From: Turnera subulata
Taxonomy: Eukaryota > Streptophyta > Magnoliopsida > Malpighiales > Passifloraceae
Assembly (NCBI GenBank): GCA_028386065.3
Contig: JAKUCV010003092.1
Coordinates: 173,721 to 237,720, forward strand
Length of the DNA stretch: 64,000 nt
Reading direction: 5' to 3'
The position numbers and the translations under genes were made by a program. The stretch's first letter is position 1. Every line of letters starts with the position of its first letter. This document shows positions 35,003-46,780 of the stretch, piece after piece. The notes beneath the pieces were generated by a model. That model worked only from the letters and a program-made list of their open reading frames with translations. It was not told the DNA's origin and did not search any database.

Positions 35003-36914
35003 CGTTAAAAAAAAAAATCCTGAAGATCCTTCAAAGGAAAATCGAAAATAAACACTATTACCACCAGAAGATGGAAATTATATGACCACCAGAAGGTGGA
35101 TATTATACTTGCTTATCCTGAAGGAGCAATTCATTTTATATTCAATTTATTTTATGTTCAGTTTAAATTATTACGCATTGCAATTTATTTACTTTTCAGT
35201 ACTTTATAATTATTTCTATAATAATGCCTCAAGCATTAGTCTCGAAGACAATGCAAAATTGACATCCACAGAGGGAGAATTATATGTGTGAATGTCAATA
35301 TAACATATTATGACATCTCGAATTGAGAAAAAGATTAACACGCTCCAGAAGAGCATAAATCCGAATATGTTCCTAAAGAACGCATGTTTTAAATATGATC
35401 TAGAAGATCGTATATTTACGCTCTGGAAGATCATATACTCTTGAAGAGTACAGACACCCCTAGTAATAAAATGAATTATTATGGATCTCGATGAATTGAC
35501 TCTGAACTATTCCCTGAAGCGAATAAAACAGTATAATTATTTGTGCCTCTGGGCGTAAATGAGATAACAAATGGAAAAGGCTCAAAGCAAACATGCATAT
35601 TATTATTGCATAAACGGATACATAACTGGAGAACATTCAAAGAAGAATAGTTCTCATACATATGTTTAAACAGTAATCTATCTGTTGGGTTCAACATTAA
35701 CCCTGAAACTCTGAGCCTCACCATTAATGTTGACCCTAACACTGTCGTTCCAGGAGAACCACATACCACCCATGTTGTTTTCTCTAGGTATCTCAAACCG
35801 ATTTGTTGGAGGAAAACGAAGTAGAATCACACCATGATTCTCTCCTGCTTGCCACAAAGTCTCAGTAATCAGTACCATGTTAGGCTTGTACTGATTCTTC
35901 AGATCCCTTAAGGTACGCACAAAGTCTTGAGACCTTCTTGCTACACCCCTGCAATTCCACAGTAAAAGTCGTACCTTAGGCCATGTAGGTGGTAACCCAG
36001 TCACCCTTGGGATGCTCCGAGCCATCATGGAAACCTGATAATAACTGCTTTGATTTAAAATTTGAAATGAAGGCTCTAGCTGAAAATCCTGCAGTCTATT
36101 AGATATGAAAAACATAATAGAATTAGCCGAGCCATAAAAGGAAGCTCTTAGATTGCTTTGGTCCTCTAGGAAGAATATTTCTTCCATAGGAGTTACAAAG
36201 AACCTAGATGAATATAGTTCATTAACAAACACTAAACGAGGAATACTCGCCAGATCATTTGGTAATTCCTCTTGCTGCTCATTCACCATACTATATGCTA
36301 ACCTATTTCTTCTTCCTAGAGAGGCACCCTCAACAAAGAAAACAGTAGCTGGGGAAGGCATTTTTCTTGTCTTGTTGATTTTTTTGAGTTTTCTGCATCT
36401 TCCTGTCTCAACCGTCTCCCCTTCTTATAGTCTGAAATTAGATAGCTAGGTGCCAGTTTTTCAAATATGGACCCTTTTTCTGTCTCCGAAAAGATCCAGA
36501 AGATTTTTCAGTAATTAAAACTTTGCATTATTTGTCAGTAAACTCCAAAGCTTTTCAATCTTCGAGGTTTTTGCTTTTAGAAAAGTTTGTCACTACTTTA
36601 ATTATTGTCCAATAATTCTGATCTTTTTTTGACATGAGTGGCAGAAATAAGCCTAAAATTGGCACATATATAGCTAGCCTGAAGCTAGCAGTTGAGTAAT
36701 CGAAACTTAACATATCAAGCCAGAAGCTGAAATGCTCTAGCCTGAAGCTAAAAATTTTAAGTGTTTAAGTACACAAGTTTATACAGCCTGAAGCTGAGAC
36801 CAACTAGAAGTTGGCTGATAGATATGTAATTTATAGCTAGTATGCACCAGCCAGAAGCTGGTGAATAATTTTTCTAAGTTATCCAGCATGAAGCTGGCAC
36901 CAACTTGAAGTTGG
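34562..36914 (+). repeat. Array of micro-hairpins with C(T/A)GAA-like loops
   Basis: More than 20 short perfect palindromes share the plan stem, 3-5 base loop, stem. Examples: AAATTTCT-GGA-AGAAATTT (34562), AGTCT-CGA-AGACT (34613), GAGTC-CAGCA-GACTC (34634), AAGACT-GGA-AGTCTT (34986), CCACC-AGAA-GGTGG (35086), GCTC-CAGAA-GAGC (35342), GATCT-AGA-AGATC (35397), GCTAGC-CTGAA-GCTAGC (36673), CCAACT-AGA-AGTTGG (36800), CACCAGC-CAGAA-GCTGGTG (36845), CCAGC-ATGAA-GCTGG (36883), CCAAC-TTGAA-GTTGG (36900). More occur further right (37787, 37901, 38614, 38632). Stem sequences differ while the loop core and layout persist, so the structure rather than the sequence is repeated. The antisense frame at 35678-36361 interrupts the array. 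Confidence 0.75.
35678..36361 (-). CDS. Intact antisense ORF of E2, copy 2 of shared 'aORF'
   Basis: 227 residues, ATG at 36361, on the strand opposite to the element and with no internal stop. By hand alignment about 162 of 227 residues match the frame in E1 (12618-13301) without a single gap. Conserved N-terminal blocks: VFFVEGASLGRRNRLAYSMV, ELYSSRFFVTPMEE, SIMFFISNRLQDF. Conserved C-terminal blocks: LPPTWPKVRLLLWNCRGVA, TLRDLKNQYKPNMVLITET, NMGGMWFSWND, FRVNVEPN. The second half recalls the N-terminal strand-helix core of LINE endonucleases, cut before the catalytic Asp/His residues. In E1 the frame is GC-rich, here it is AT-rich, with many silent differences. A TATAAG motif lies about 65 bases upstream on the minus strand. 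Function unknown; a captured gene kept by selection, or a domain used for element control, are both possible. Confidence 0.65.
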   Translation of the reverse strand: MPSPATVFFVEGASLGRRNRLAYSMVNEQQEELPNDLASIPRLVFVNELYSSRFFVTPMEEIFFLEDQSNLRASFYGSANSIMFFISNRLQDFQLEPSFQILNQSSYYQVSMMARSIPRVTGLPPTWPKVRLLLWNCRGVARRSQDFVRTLRDLKNQYKPNMVLITETLWQAGENHGVILLRFPPTNRFEIPRENNMGGMWFSWNDSVRVNINGEAQSFRVNVEPNR

Positions 36915-37899
36915 TACATTGACTTATTGTTTGGCATGACCGGTTGGGCCATCCCGGGTCAATAATGATGCACGAAATTTATTGGATCATTCATTGAAAA
37001 ACCAGAATTTTACAATCAATGAATTTCTATGAGTTTGTTTGCTAGGAAAGTTATTATACGGCCTTCCTAAGATGAGAATGGCCTAGTATCACCAACAAGT
37101 TTGAGAATAGTTCAGGGACATAAACGCGGACTGATAAATCCGCGGTGTTAACCATCTAGGTAATTTTTACGATGCATCGACTAGATGGTCTATTGTGTAA
37201 CGCAAGTTGGCATTGTGCGCACTAATTTAATAATTAAGCCACTTGCAAGTATATGTCCCTAATTATGTTACTAGACTATATGTCTAGATAATGCTGGTAT
37301 ATTTCTTCAATGGATAATGTATATCATTGGAAATAAACCCAAATAGATCTGGGGGAACATTGACAATTGATTATAGGACTATTGATGAAATATTACTGTT
37401 TGAGAAAATGGTATTTTATATGCAGCAACACTTGAGTGCATCAAGCCAACATGATATTATAAGATCCCCCCATTTAATTGATTAATGGTCACATACTTAG
37501 TATCTCCCATCTTCGGACCATCGGTTATTTTGTATATTATGCTCCACCACAGGATTGTGAAATGGTCTCTTAAAGAAGATTGGGAATCTACGTTGGGTAT
37601 GAATCTCCATAAGTTACAAGAGTAATTAAAACCTATGATAGGAGATTGGAGATTCATTTATTGTAAGATTTGCTTATTAATTTGATGTTTTACCCAACAT
37701 CAGGAGGAGGTAATAAGCAGCTGGATCAAGAGATTATTGAAATAATTTATCAATATCTAGTTTTTGATCCTCGAATAAATTAGTATGAACCTGAAGTTCA
37801 AAAGATGATTCATTTGCAGGAAAATTGATATTCAATTGCCAGACATATTTAAATTAAGTGTGACCATATACCAGCTGCAAATGCTCCTGTTTAGATTGA

Positions 37900-39130
37900 T
37901 GTTCCTGAAGAACAATGTAAGTATGCAAATGAATCTATAGATTATACTCGGTTCCAAAAGAAAAGAAATTCTCGATAGAAAATAAAGGAGCAAAGTGATA
38001 AGATGGCCCCAGTAAGGAAATAAGGCCTCCAGTAGAGGTTTGAATTAAAAGCCCTCATGTAGAGGAAAATCCTCCAGAAGAGGTTTTCTGATACAAATTG
38101 ATAAAATTCCAGAAGTAACTCAAGTACCTGAAATAAATGAGCATGATGAGATCTCAATTACAGTGTCAGAAATAAGTTGGAACCGACGTGAAAATAACCG
38201 TCGACGGAATACTTGTTTTGTTTATAATATAGCGCTAAATGAAATGAGGATCATGAACCTACATTGGCGAATGTAGGCATTGGCCAAAATAAAGAAATAT
38301 GTTTAAGGCTGTGTTGGACTCGCTTGAGAAGCGAGAAATTTTTTTTTCCGGACCTGTAGTCCGTACACAAGAAGGAGTAAAATTCAATTGGTCATAAAAG
38401 GGTATTTGTGCGGAAAGAAATAAATAATGAGATATAAAGCACGGTTTATGGCACAAAGTTTTACCCAAACGACCAGGTATTCATTATGAGGAGATATGCT
38501 CCCCTGTGGTGGATGCAATTATTTGGTAAGTCTGGCAATATACTAGAAATGTATCTAAATGGATGCAGTTACAGCCTATTTTTATGGATCCACAGGTTAT
38601 AATATATGCATGAGAATCCCTGAAGGATTCAAGTTGCCTGAAGCAACTAATTCCCGGAAATATACAATATCAATCTAAATTGACATTTATATGGTTTAAA
38701 CCAAATTTGTAATTATTAGTCCTGGGGTACCATGGTAAAGTACTCGTAACATGAAGCCCGCAGCTTCTGCCATAAGCCTATTGGCAAGATATGGCTATGC
38801 TTTTATTTTTGGGATATAATAAGATATGACATTACAACCCAAAGAAAATATAGTTTGTCTTGCAGATACCAGAAGTATCAGGTGAAGCACAAAACACTAC
38901 CAATGATGCAGAAATTATCATTATACACAGAGCTAGTCGAGACCGTGCTTGACTACATCCGAAGATGCTGCATACTCAAGATGATAGCAAGGCAGATGCT
39001 CCAACAATAAAATTATGAAAATAAAGCTACCCACATTGTCCAGTTGGAGTAATGATGTATCAAAAGTGATCAGACAAGGCACACATCCCCAAAAGTTGAC
39101 AAGAGGAATATTAGCATACAACGACAACAA
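37900..39130 (+). pseudogene. Broken copia pol fragments of E2
   Basis: Short, frame-shifted matches in the expected order for a copia pol: the integrase/RT linker (EISITVSEISWNRREN near 38150), the RT entry motif (GIHYEEICSPVVDAI near 38480-38520), an RT core piece (MDAVTAYFYGST, then MRIPEGFKLPEA near 38560-38645) and an RNase H-like tail (38900-39130). The usual YVDD active-site region is not found. Frames are interrupted by stops and deletions. Confidence 0.7.
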
Positions 39131-39283
39131 GAAATCGAGAGAGGCCAAAATGAGGGGGAGTAGAATATGCACTGCACTCTTTTTTTCTTCACCAAGTTTT
39201 TATCCCACAGGGTTTTTCTTGGTAAGGTTTTTAATGAGGCAGTTATCCTAAAAGCGTATTCTATTCAAAATACAACAACATTC

Positions 39284-39292
39284 AAGGGGAAG
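39284..39292 (+). other. E2 polypurine tract
   Basis: AAGGGGAAG directly before the right LTR. Confidence 0.8.
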
Positions 39293-39505
39293 TGTTATGA
39301 AAAATATGGATGAATTATTGTTGTACCAAATTTTACTGTAGCCAACAACTCGACACACAATTGCATATGCCTATAGAAAGGGTTGTACTGGTTTTGCTCT
39401 TGATACCGAAAAAGAAATGAACGAGCTTGCTCCCCATTCTTCTCCTTCCTCATCTCCATTAATTCTGTTCTTCACACAACATATCATCACCTATTATTTA
39501 CAACA
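39293..39505 (+). repeat. E2 right LTR, 213 bp
   Basis: Ends CAACA followed by the TTCCT target duplication. The TATA region reads CCTATAGAAAGGG here, one change from the left copy. Confidence 0.93.
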
Positions 39506-39510
39506 TTCCT

Positions 39511-40044
39511 ATCATTTTTAGCACCTCGTGTTGTTGTATTGCACTATTGCTCATGCGGTGATTAAAACATTGTATAATTGATGTTTTATGCTTTTTTACC
39601 AGAATCTGTCTCATTGCCTTTGATGATGTCCCAATCTTATGTTAATCAACCACCTTTTTTTGGAGGGAAACAAAACGGAAAAATGAAGAAAAAACAAAAG
39701 TGACAGAAGCGGTAAGGTAATAAACTCTTTTACATTTTTTTTTCGTTTGACTTTGGTAGAAAGAAAGGAAAAAGACTAAAAAAAGAAGTAGATGATCCCC
39801 ATCCTCTCAGTTCTCTTTATTGATAGAAGACGCCTGCTCTGCAACCAGAAGAGGTAACCCACCAACGAGCCACCTGTGATTAGCCCTTATTCGCCAACAA
39901 AGCACGAAACAGAATACGCAAATCCATTGCAACGCCACCTGTTCTCTTCTCGGAATCGGGAAACCTTTTGGCTTCTTCTTCTCCTTTTACGCTTTGTCTC
40001 TCTACCCTTGGGGGTATCTATAAAAGCAAAGAGACTAAACAGAG
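39511..40044 (+). other. Promoter and leader of GRXC1
   Basis: About 530 bases between E2 and the GRXC1 start codon. The leader probably begins in the last 200 bases; the E2 insertion may have replaced upstream promoter sequence. No individual site can be assigned. Confidence 0.45.
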
Positions 40045-40863
<819 letters not shown>

Positions 40864-40958
40864 ATTATGTCCTCCCGGGACCCAGATGCCACTTTCAGAA
40901 GTCAGATGTGAATTATGTACGGGACTTATCCTGGTTAAATTGTATGAAAAGTTCCATA

Positions 40959-40964
40959 AATAAA
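40959..40964 (+). terminator. Likely poly(A) signal of GRXC1
   Basis: AATAAA about 95 bases after the stop codon, in the normal range for plant transcripts. Confidence 0.55.
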
Positions 40965-41571
40965 AGCCTTATTGTAAAGCTTGTTTACAGACAGCATATT
41001 GGTCGGTGATAAGTTAAACAATGAAAATCAGAGCCAATTCCTCATCTAAAGGTGATTTATTTGTTTCCTATCTCTTGCCATTTAGAGGATATCCAGGCTT
41101 GAATAAAGGGGGGACCACCTTTGATGAATTGTCTCAATTTTGGGTCTTCCCTCGAGTACCTTTTGATTACGCAAAACGTATCCCGAGTTGCAGCATTGTC
41201 TTGGCTATTTTGGATGAGATTTTTACAAAATGAGCTCGAATGTACAAAGTACAGACGCATAGATTATTGCAATTTTACAAAATGAACTCAAATGTGAAAC
41301 GTGCTTGCGCCACACTGAGTTGCGGTAGATCAGTAATAATTGAATAGAATTTTGTGCTTGTACATCAGGAGAACAGAAGGGGGTAAAGAAAATGATCTTT
41401 TCAGTTTGATTTTGGAGTCCCGCATTTATATCTGAAATTTTCTGCACTGATTAATTGTTACAGGGTAAAGTATTTAAAACTTATCTAATCATTTTACAAC
41501 AAGCAGCAAGTTACAGAGGCAGTCCTGTTGTCTGGTCCGTCTTGAATTTTTCCAGTAGTTGACGAGAGAAA

Positions 41572-44519
41572 TTATGAGCACTTAACAGCCTCTTGTACCT
41601 TCATCTTCTGCGGTAAGCAAATATACATGAGAAAAGAGGTATGCTCAATTGCTAAAAATTGCAGTGAACACCATAAGTCTACTTACATTGGAAATATCAA
41701 TCCACAAATCAAGGGTCTGGAGAGCTTTTCCAGATAACTGCGTCCTCCGGGCCAAAGATACTCCGTCGGCAAAGCTATTGGCACGGCCACTGACATATAG
41801 GGCGGCGGCTGCATTCATGATCTGGACAAAACATTCTTGCATCAAAAAATTGCTTTGCAGCAACAAAGAGCAACTTACGGAGACAGAGAGGAAAAAAAAT
41901 TACAAATGCATCTGCAATGGGCCCTTTCTCTCCTGACAGTACACGTCTCAGTGCATCTGCGTTGTATTCTGGACCTCCGCCTCGCAAATCTTCCAAAGTA
42001 CAACGAGGCATGCCAAAATCCACTGTCCAACAAAAACAAATTCCAACCCTATCAGTAAAGTAGAGAACAACCAGGCCGTGTCAAATTATCCAAGTTTGCA
42101 ATAGCAGATTAGGAAGTGGAAGGGTCTTACAAGGATCGAATGAGAACTTTTCTATCTTGTCAGGACTGACTTCAAGCACTGTCCCTGGTCCTATTAGACA
42201 CAATTATGAGAGGAAAATATGAGAATTTAGAGCCAATTAATAATCCAAGGATAGAAACTAGCTAAAGGGCTTAAGGTATGTAATAGTTGTTCTCCCTGTA
42301 TCTGATGGCATGGCATGTATGGAAAGATATCTTACCAAGAGGACTCATCTCGTCCAAGCCCTCTGAGTGCACTACTAAAGCTCTTTTCATGCCAAAACGT
42401 TGCAGAGCTGCAGCCATCTTGTAGACCTACTCAAGAAACATACCAATAATGCTCTCAGAAATCAGTTAAGCACATTCAATAGACTTTTTGAGACGATAAC
42501 AAATAACAGAAGTGCAACTGTTGGAGAGATACCAATGCATAAAACAGATGGTAGTTCTGGCGCAGTCACTCACCAATTTTTCCTGGAACACACCAACAAC
42601 AGCAAATGGCACTCTTGCAGGATTCAACATCGGACCCAATATGTTGAAGACTGTTTTCACCTTCAGTTTCTTCCTCACAGGGCTGACAATCTTCATTACT
42701 GGGTGATACTTAGGAGACATCATAAAACCAATCCCTGCTTCCCTGACACATCTTGAAACTCCCTGATTTTAAGCAAAATGAAGAACGAACTCACTTCACA
42801 GATATGATGGATAAAATTTTACTATAAGTGGCACATGATGAATCCAATGATGTGACAAGAAGCATGAAATCTCAAACAAGTGAAAGAAAAGATGGAATCA
42901 GCACAAACAACAAAGCAAAATAGAAACGCAACTATCTGCTAACCCAGTCTACTAACCCACTGCATGAGAAATACAAAGAGAAGTAATGGAAAATTATACC
43001 AGGTCAATGTGTAATAATTCTGACAACATCAACCAGATACACCGTCCAGCTTGTCGAAATTGCTAATGCTGTATCCCATTTTAGAATGACAAAAAACAAG
43101 ATATCCAAACTACTCTCAGACGCCTATCCAAATTGCTAATGCTGTATCCCATTTTAGAATGACACTAAACAAGAGATTCAAACTACTCTCTGAAAGTGTA
43201 AGCGTTAACCCAGTATCACTCAAGAAAGTTGAGCACAATTTACAAGATTACGAAATCCCAATATTCAATGTTGCTTTATACTCTGAATATGACATTTAAT
43301 GACCTTCAATTCCAAAAGAACATACACGTGGAAACACAAGCACAAGCACAAACACAAACAAGACACATCAAACATCAGACTACTACAATACAGCAATTAA
43401 TAATTCTGTTCATAGTGAACCTACCTCTGGGTCCAAGTCAATTACTACCCCCAGCTGTTCAAGTACATCCGCACTTCCACAAGCGGACGAGCTTGACCGA
43501 TTCCCTTGCTGCAAAGCAACAAAATACTATATTTAGAACAAGATGAACAATATAAACTTGGACAGAGCGTTTTGCATCACATTCAAAATTTATGACCTTA
43601 GCAACTTTGGCACCACAGGCAGCAGCGAGTATTGATGCTCCAGTTGAAATGTTAACCGTGTTTGCACCATCACCACCAGTTCCAACAATATCAACGGCAT
43701 CAACCAGCCCTTCAACCTTCCTAGCACGCTTTAAAATTGCTCTCGCCAGACCCACAACCTACAAGCATTTCACCCCAAGCAATTACTTTTGTCCCATTAG
43801 AAGGTGTTAATAAACATGGAGTGAATCTCCATCACAAATACTCTGGCAGAGCAGAAGAAACAACCAGGTAGATTGCATGTGAAAGCAATGATTGACCAAA
43901 AGTATAGAAAACAATTAAAACATTCTTTAACACACAGGAGATTTGCATATGAAAGCAATAAATGTAGTGGACCTAATGGGTCTAGAGAGAGCAGAATCCA
44001 GCACATAAGGCCATCAGAAAAAGAACTTACTTCCTCAAAGGTCTCTCCTTTGGCTCTTAGCAGCACGAGAAAGGCACTGATCAAAGCCTCATTAGCATCA
44101 TTCAATAGAAAATCCAGAGATGCCTCAGCCTCAGCCTCCGTTAAGTCAACTCGATCAATCAGCGACTCGATCAACTTACCCAACAGAACAAAATTACCCA
44201 AAAGTTAAAAACTATGGAAAAAAGAGAACAAAATCCACCACAGTATAAAAATTAATACTTTATGCCAGATGATAGATACCTCATTAAATGCAGAAAAGGG
44301 CGCCGTAGATTTTGCAACCTCGGCGGCAACAACACGAGTTGCAATCTTACTGCTTCCGCTTCTGACTCCGTATATGTCTATGCTTCTCTTCCTGTATCGA
44401 ACTGGTTTCGCCAAAAGACAACAGCTTTTCTCGACAAGATCGAGACTTGAGGACATGGGTCTCACTGGTAATGCAGGGAACTGCTGCGAGGTAGTAAATA
44501 GAGAGAGAGAAGCCTCCAT
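41572..44519 (-). CDS. PAT1: Anthranilate phosphoribosyltransferase, chloroplast
   Basis: Second committed step of tryptophan synthesis: anthranilate plus PRPP gives N-(5-phosphoribosyl)anthranilate; plastid stroma. Ten exons, all in frame: 44280-44519, 44031-44174, 43597-43758, 43425-43508, 42574-42762, 42336-42426, 42131-42190, 41904-42022, 41687-41821, 41572-41607; 419 residues. Exon 1 (80 residues, Ser/Arg-rich, few acids) is the transit peptide. The PRPP-binding loop GTGGD is at 154-158, followed by [11 protein letters not shown]. The sequence [18 protein letters not shown] spans exons 3-4; bacterial enzymes have KHGN here, and Gln is, as I recall, normal in plants. Later blocks: [60 protein letters not shown]. 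No break or missing motif. Confidence 0.95.
43057..43195. repeat. 73-bp tandem duplication in PAT1 intron 4
   Basis: The block starting AAATTGCTAATGCTGTATCC at 43057 repeats at 43130 with small changes. It lies between exon 4 and exon 5 of PAT1. Confidence 0.8.
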
Positions 44520-44841
44520 ATTATTGCAAACCCAGTTCCCCCTTCAAAGCAGGAACTGTAAGTATCTTCACTATATAGTTAATGCTGGAAAGAGATTTGT
44601 CGGGTTTTGCTTCTCAAGTATCCCAGAGAAAAAGAAAAAGAGCTAAGCTGGGTTTAAAGGAGATAGTAAATCAAAAACGAAAGGGAGCGGTTGCCTTTGC
44701 TTATTTTGAGGGCTACAACAACGTTTCAAAGACTTTCAGTTTTGTCTTTTCCGACTCATTTATTTCTTTGTAACAGGGTCTTCTCCGTCTTATACGAGGA
44801 GGCAAATTGTATAGTTTAATTAACGGTATATACCATATAGT

Positions 44842-44863
44842 GTATATATATATATATATATAT
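44842..44863. repeat. (TA)n microsatellite
   Basis: About ten TA units upstream of PAT1. Confidence 0.9.
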
Positions 44864-45070
44864 GCTACTACCACCAACAACCCGTCTCAACTTTTAAAAA
44901 AAAAACTTGGAAGAATTTGATGGATTATGTGCATATCCACACACATTCACTTTTTTCTTCGAGTAAGAGTGCATCCTATCCGGAGTCTTTATCCATGGCT
45001 GCCTTGTTTGGTTATTTTCTTTTTTTTTTCTTTTGCCTTTTCGGGGGCATGTAGAGCTAATTATTATTGG

Positions 45071-45745
45071 TAGGGATGGCAAAAATCCCCATTGTCGCGG
45101 GGATCCGCGGGGATTCCCCGCTGTGGGGACGGGGATGTGGGCGATTATGGACCAGTGGGGATGGGGATGGGGAGGATTTTCAATCCGAAACTAATTTGAG
45201 GATGGGGATGGGGATTATAGTACTCGCCCTGCGGGGATCCGCAAAAATATTAAGTAACGATTTTACCCTTCTAGTTACTCCATATACAAATATATATATT
45301 TCAAGTTTGGGTTTTTATCCATTTTGTTCAAGTATAAAACAAAAAAAAAGGTAAAAAGATAATATAATATAAACTATAAGTTCACTTCAATTCACTTATT
45401 TTATTTTATTTTCCTTTCTAGGGTTGATTGGATTTGAATCTTTTGGTGGTAATATATAGTTTTAGATAATAATATATATTTTGTAATGACACTAGTATTA
45501 ATATGTATTTTGTAATTGCTTGGAGCTAAATTTCAAGTTTTCAAGTTTTGAAGTGATGAAAATTTAAAATGTATAATTTGAGTCGTGGGGATCCGCTGGG
45601 ATCCGTGGGGATTGCGGGGAGCGGGGATGGGGATAAAATTCCCCCCGCAACGGGGGATGGGGATAGGGATGGGGAGAGTTTTAAGTCGCGGGGATGGGGC
45701 GGGGATTCCTCTACCCGCACATTCCCCGCCCCGTTGCCATCCCTA
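45071..45745. mobile_element. hAT-type MITE, G-rich, 675 bp
   Basis: Exact 8-bp target duplication ATTATTGG at 45063-45070 and 45746-45753. Ends TAGGGATGGCAA and TTGCCATCCCTA are inverted copies. Both sub-terminal zones consist of GGGGAT-type runs (45095-45235 and 45588-45735); the middle is AT-rich. No transposase, so a MITE. The 8-bp duplication assigns it to the hAT superfamily. Confidence 0.88.
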
Positions 45746-45753
45746 ATTATTGG

Positions 45754-46780
45754 GGTAGACACCGATACTATTTACCATCTATTATGCTTTGCCCGGATTA
45801 GCAACAGTGGTACCAAAAGGACAAAGGCGACTAGGTAATGTAAGGGAATTTGTTAAAATATATGTATATATATTTAGACGTGAAAACAAAACCAAAAACA
45901 GTATTTTCTTTTTTGAAAGTAACAAAAACAGTATTTATGAAACGTAAACAGTTCAGATTTCCCTTTCCCTAATCCTAATAGGGGTAGGTAGCCCAATGCA
46001 ATGGATCTGTTCCGGTTTCTATTTTCATAGTTATTTGAATTTTTAGATCATGTTTCCATGTCAATAATCTTGTTCACAATCCAAACAAGATTACCATACG
46101 TCAAGATAACCCCATTCATAAGAATGTATGGTAAACACCCTTACGTCTCCGTATTAAAAAGTATAATCTCCTTGAAAGGTATTAAATCTAAATCTAAGGG
46201 AACTAAAGAGTTTTTTTTTTAATCAAATGAGGGAACTATATAGAGTTATGACACTTTGTATGATATTACTGCTCTAGAAATACAAAGTATTTTAAACTTT
46301 TTTTCTTATGTGCCAAAGCTTTTTTGCTCGACATTTTTTTTATTCATGGCACAAAGTTATAAACTTGTAATAACTATAGTTCAGCGGCTCAACCATTTCA
46401 TAGTTATCCTTTTACTTCATGTTTCAATGGGATGATGTGTAAAAAATCAAAAGACATCCACGGAATCCTGATAATTTGTTGTCGGCGGCCAGTAGTACAT
46501 TTGGTACAAAATACTAGAATCGAATCTCAAGAATCTCAAAAACTGTACCTCTATCAAATGATAAACATGAGCGATTTGGGCATTGCAGCCATTGTAGAAA
46601 AATTATACAATTATGATTTTTCCATACATGCAAGCATCTCCCGCAGCAAAATTGACGCCCAAAATTAAGTGCTCCTGGTAATGCAGCGACCAAGCAAGTA
46701 TATATCACGGATGAAGCTTCAAAAATATGGTCGAAATATATTAAATATATGCATATACATGGCCAGTGACCTGCATCTCC
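45754..46780. other. Intergenic DNA and 3' region of the WAK/GUB gene
   Basis: No supported gene. The last few hundred bases before 46781 probably hold the 3' end of the minus-strand transcript. Confidence 0.45.

Larger units (their letters stand above)
33358..39505 (+). mobile_element. Element E2: degenerate Ty1/copia-type LTR retrotransposon
   Basis: LTRs 33358-33573 and 39293-39505 (about 215 bp, TGTTATG…CAACA) are nearly identical. An exact TTCCT target duplication lies at 33353-33357 and 39506-39510. A primer-binding-site-like sequence follows the left LTR and AAGGGGAAG precedes the right LTR. Pol survives only as broken copia-style fragments (37900-39130), so the element is non-autonomous. 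Its first 600 interior bases are GC-rich; from 34560 there is a long AT-rich non-coding region studded with micro-hairpins. An intact 227-residue frame lies on the opposite strand at 35678-36361. Confidence 0.93.
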
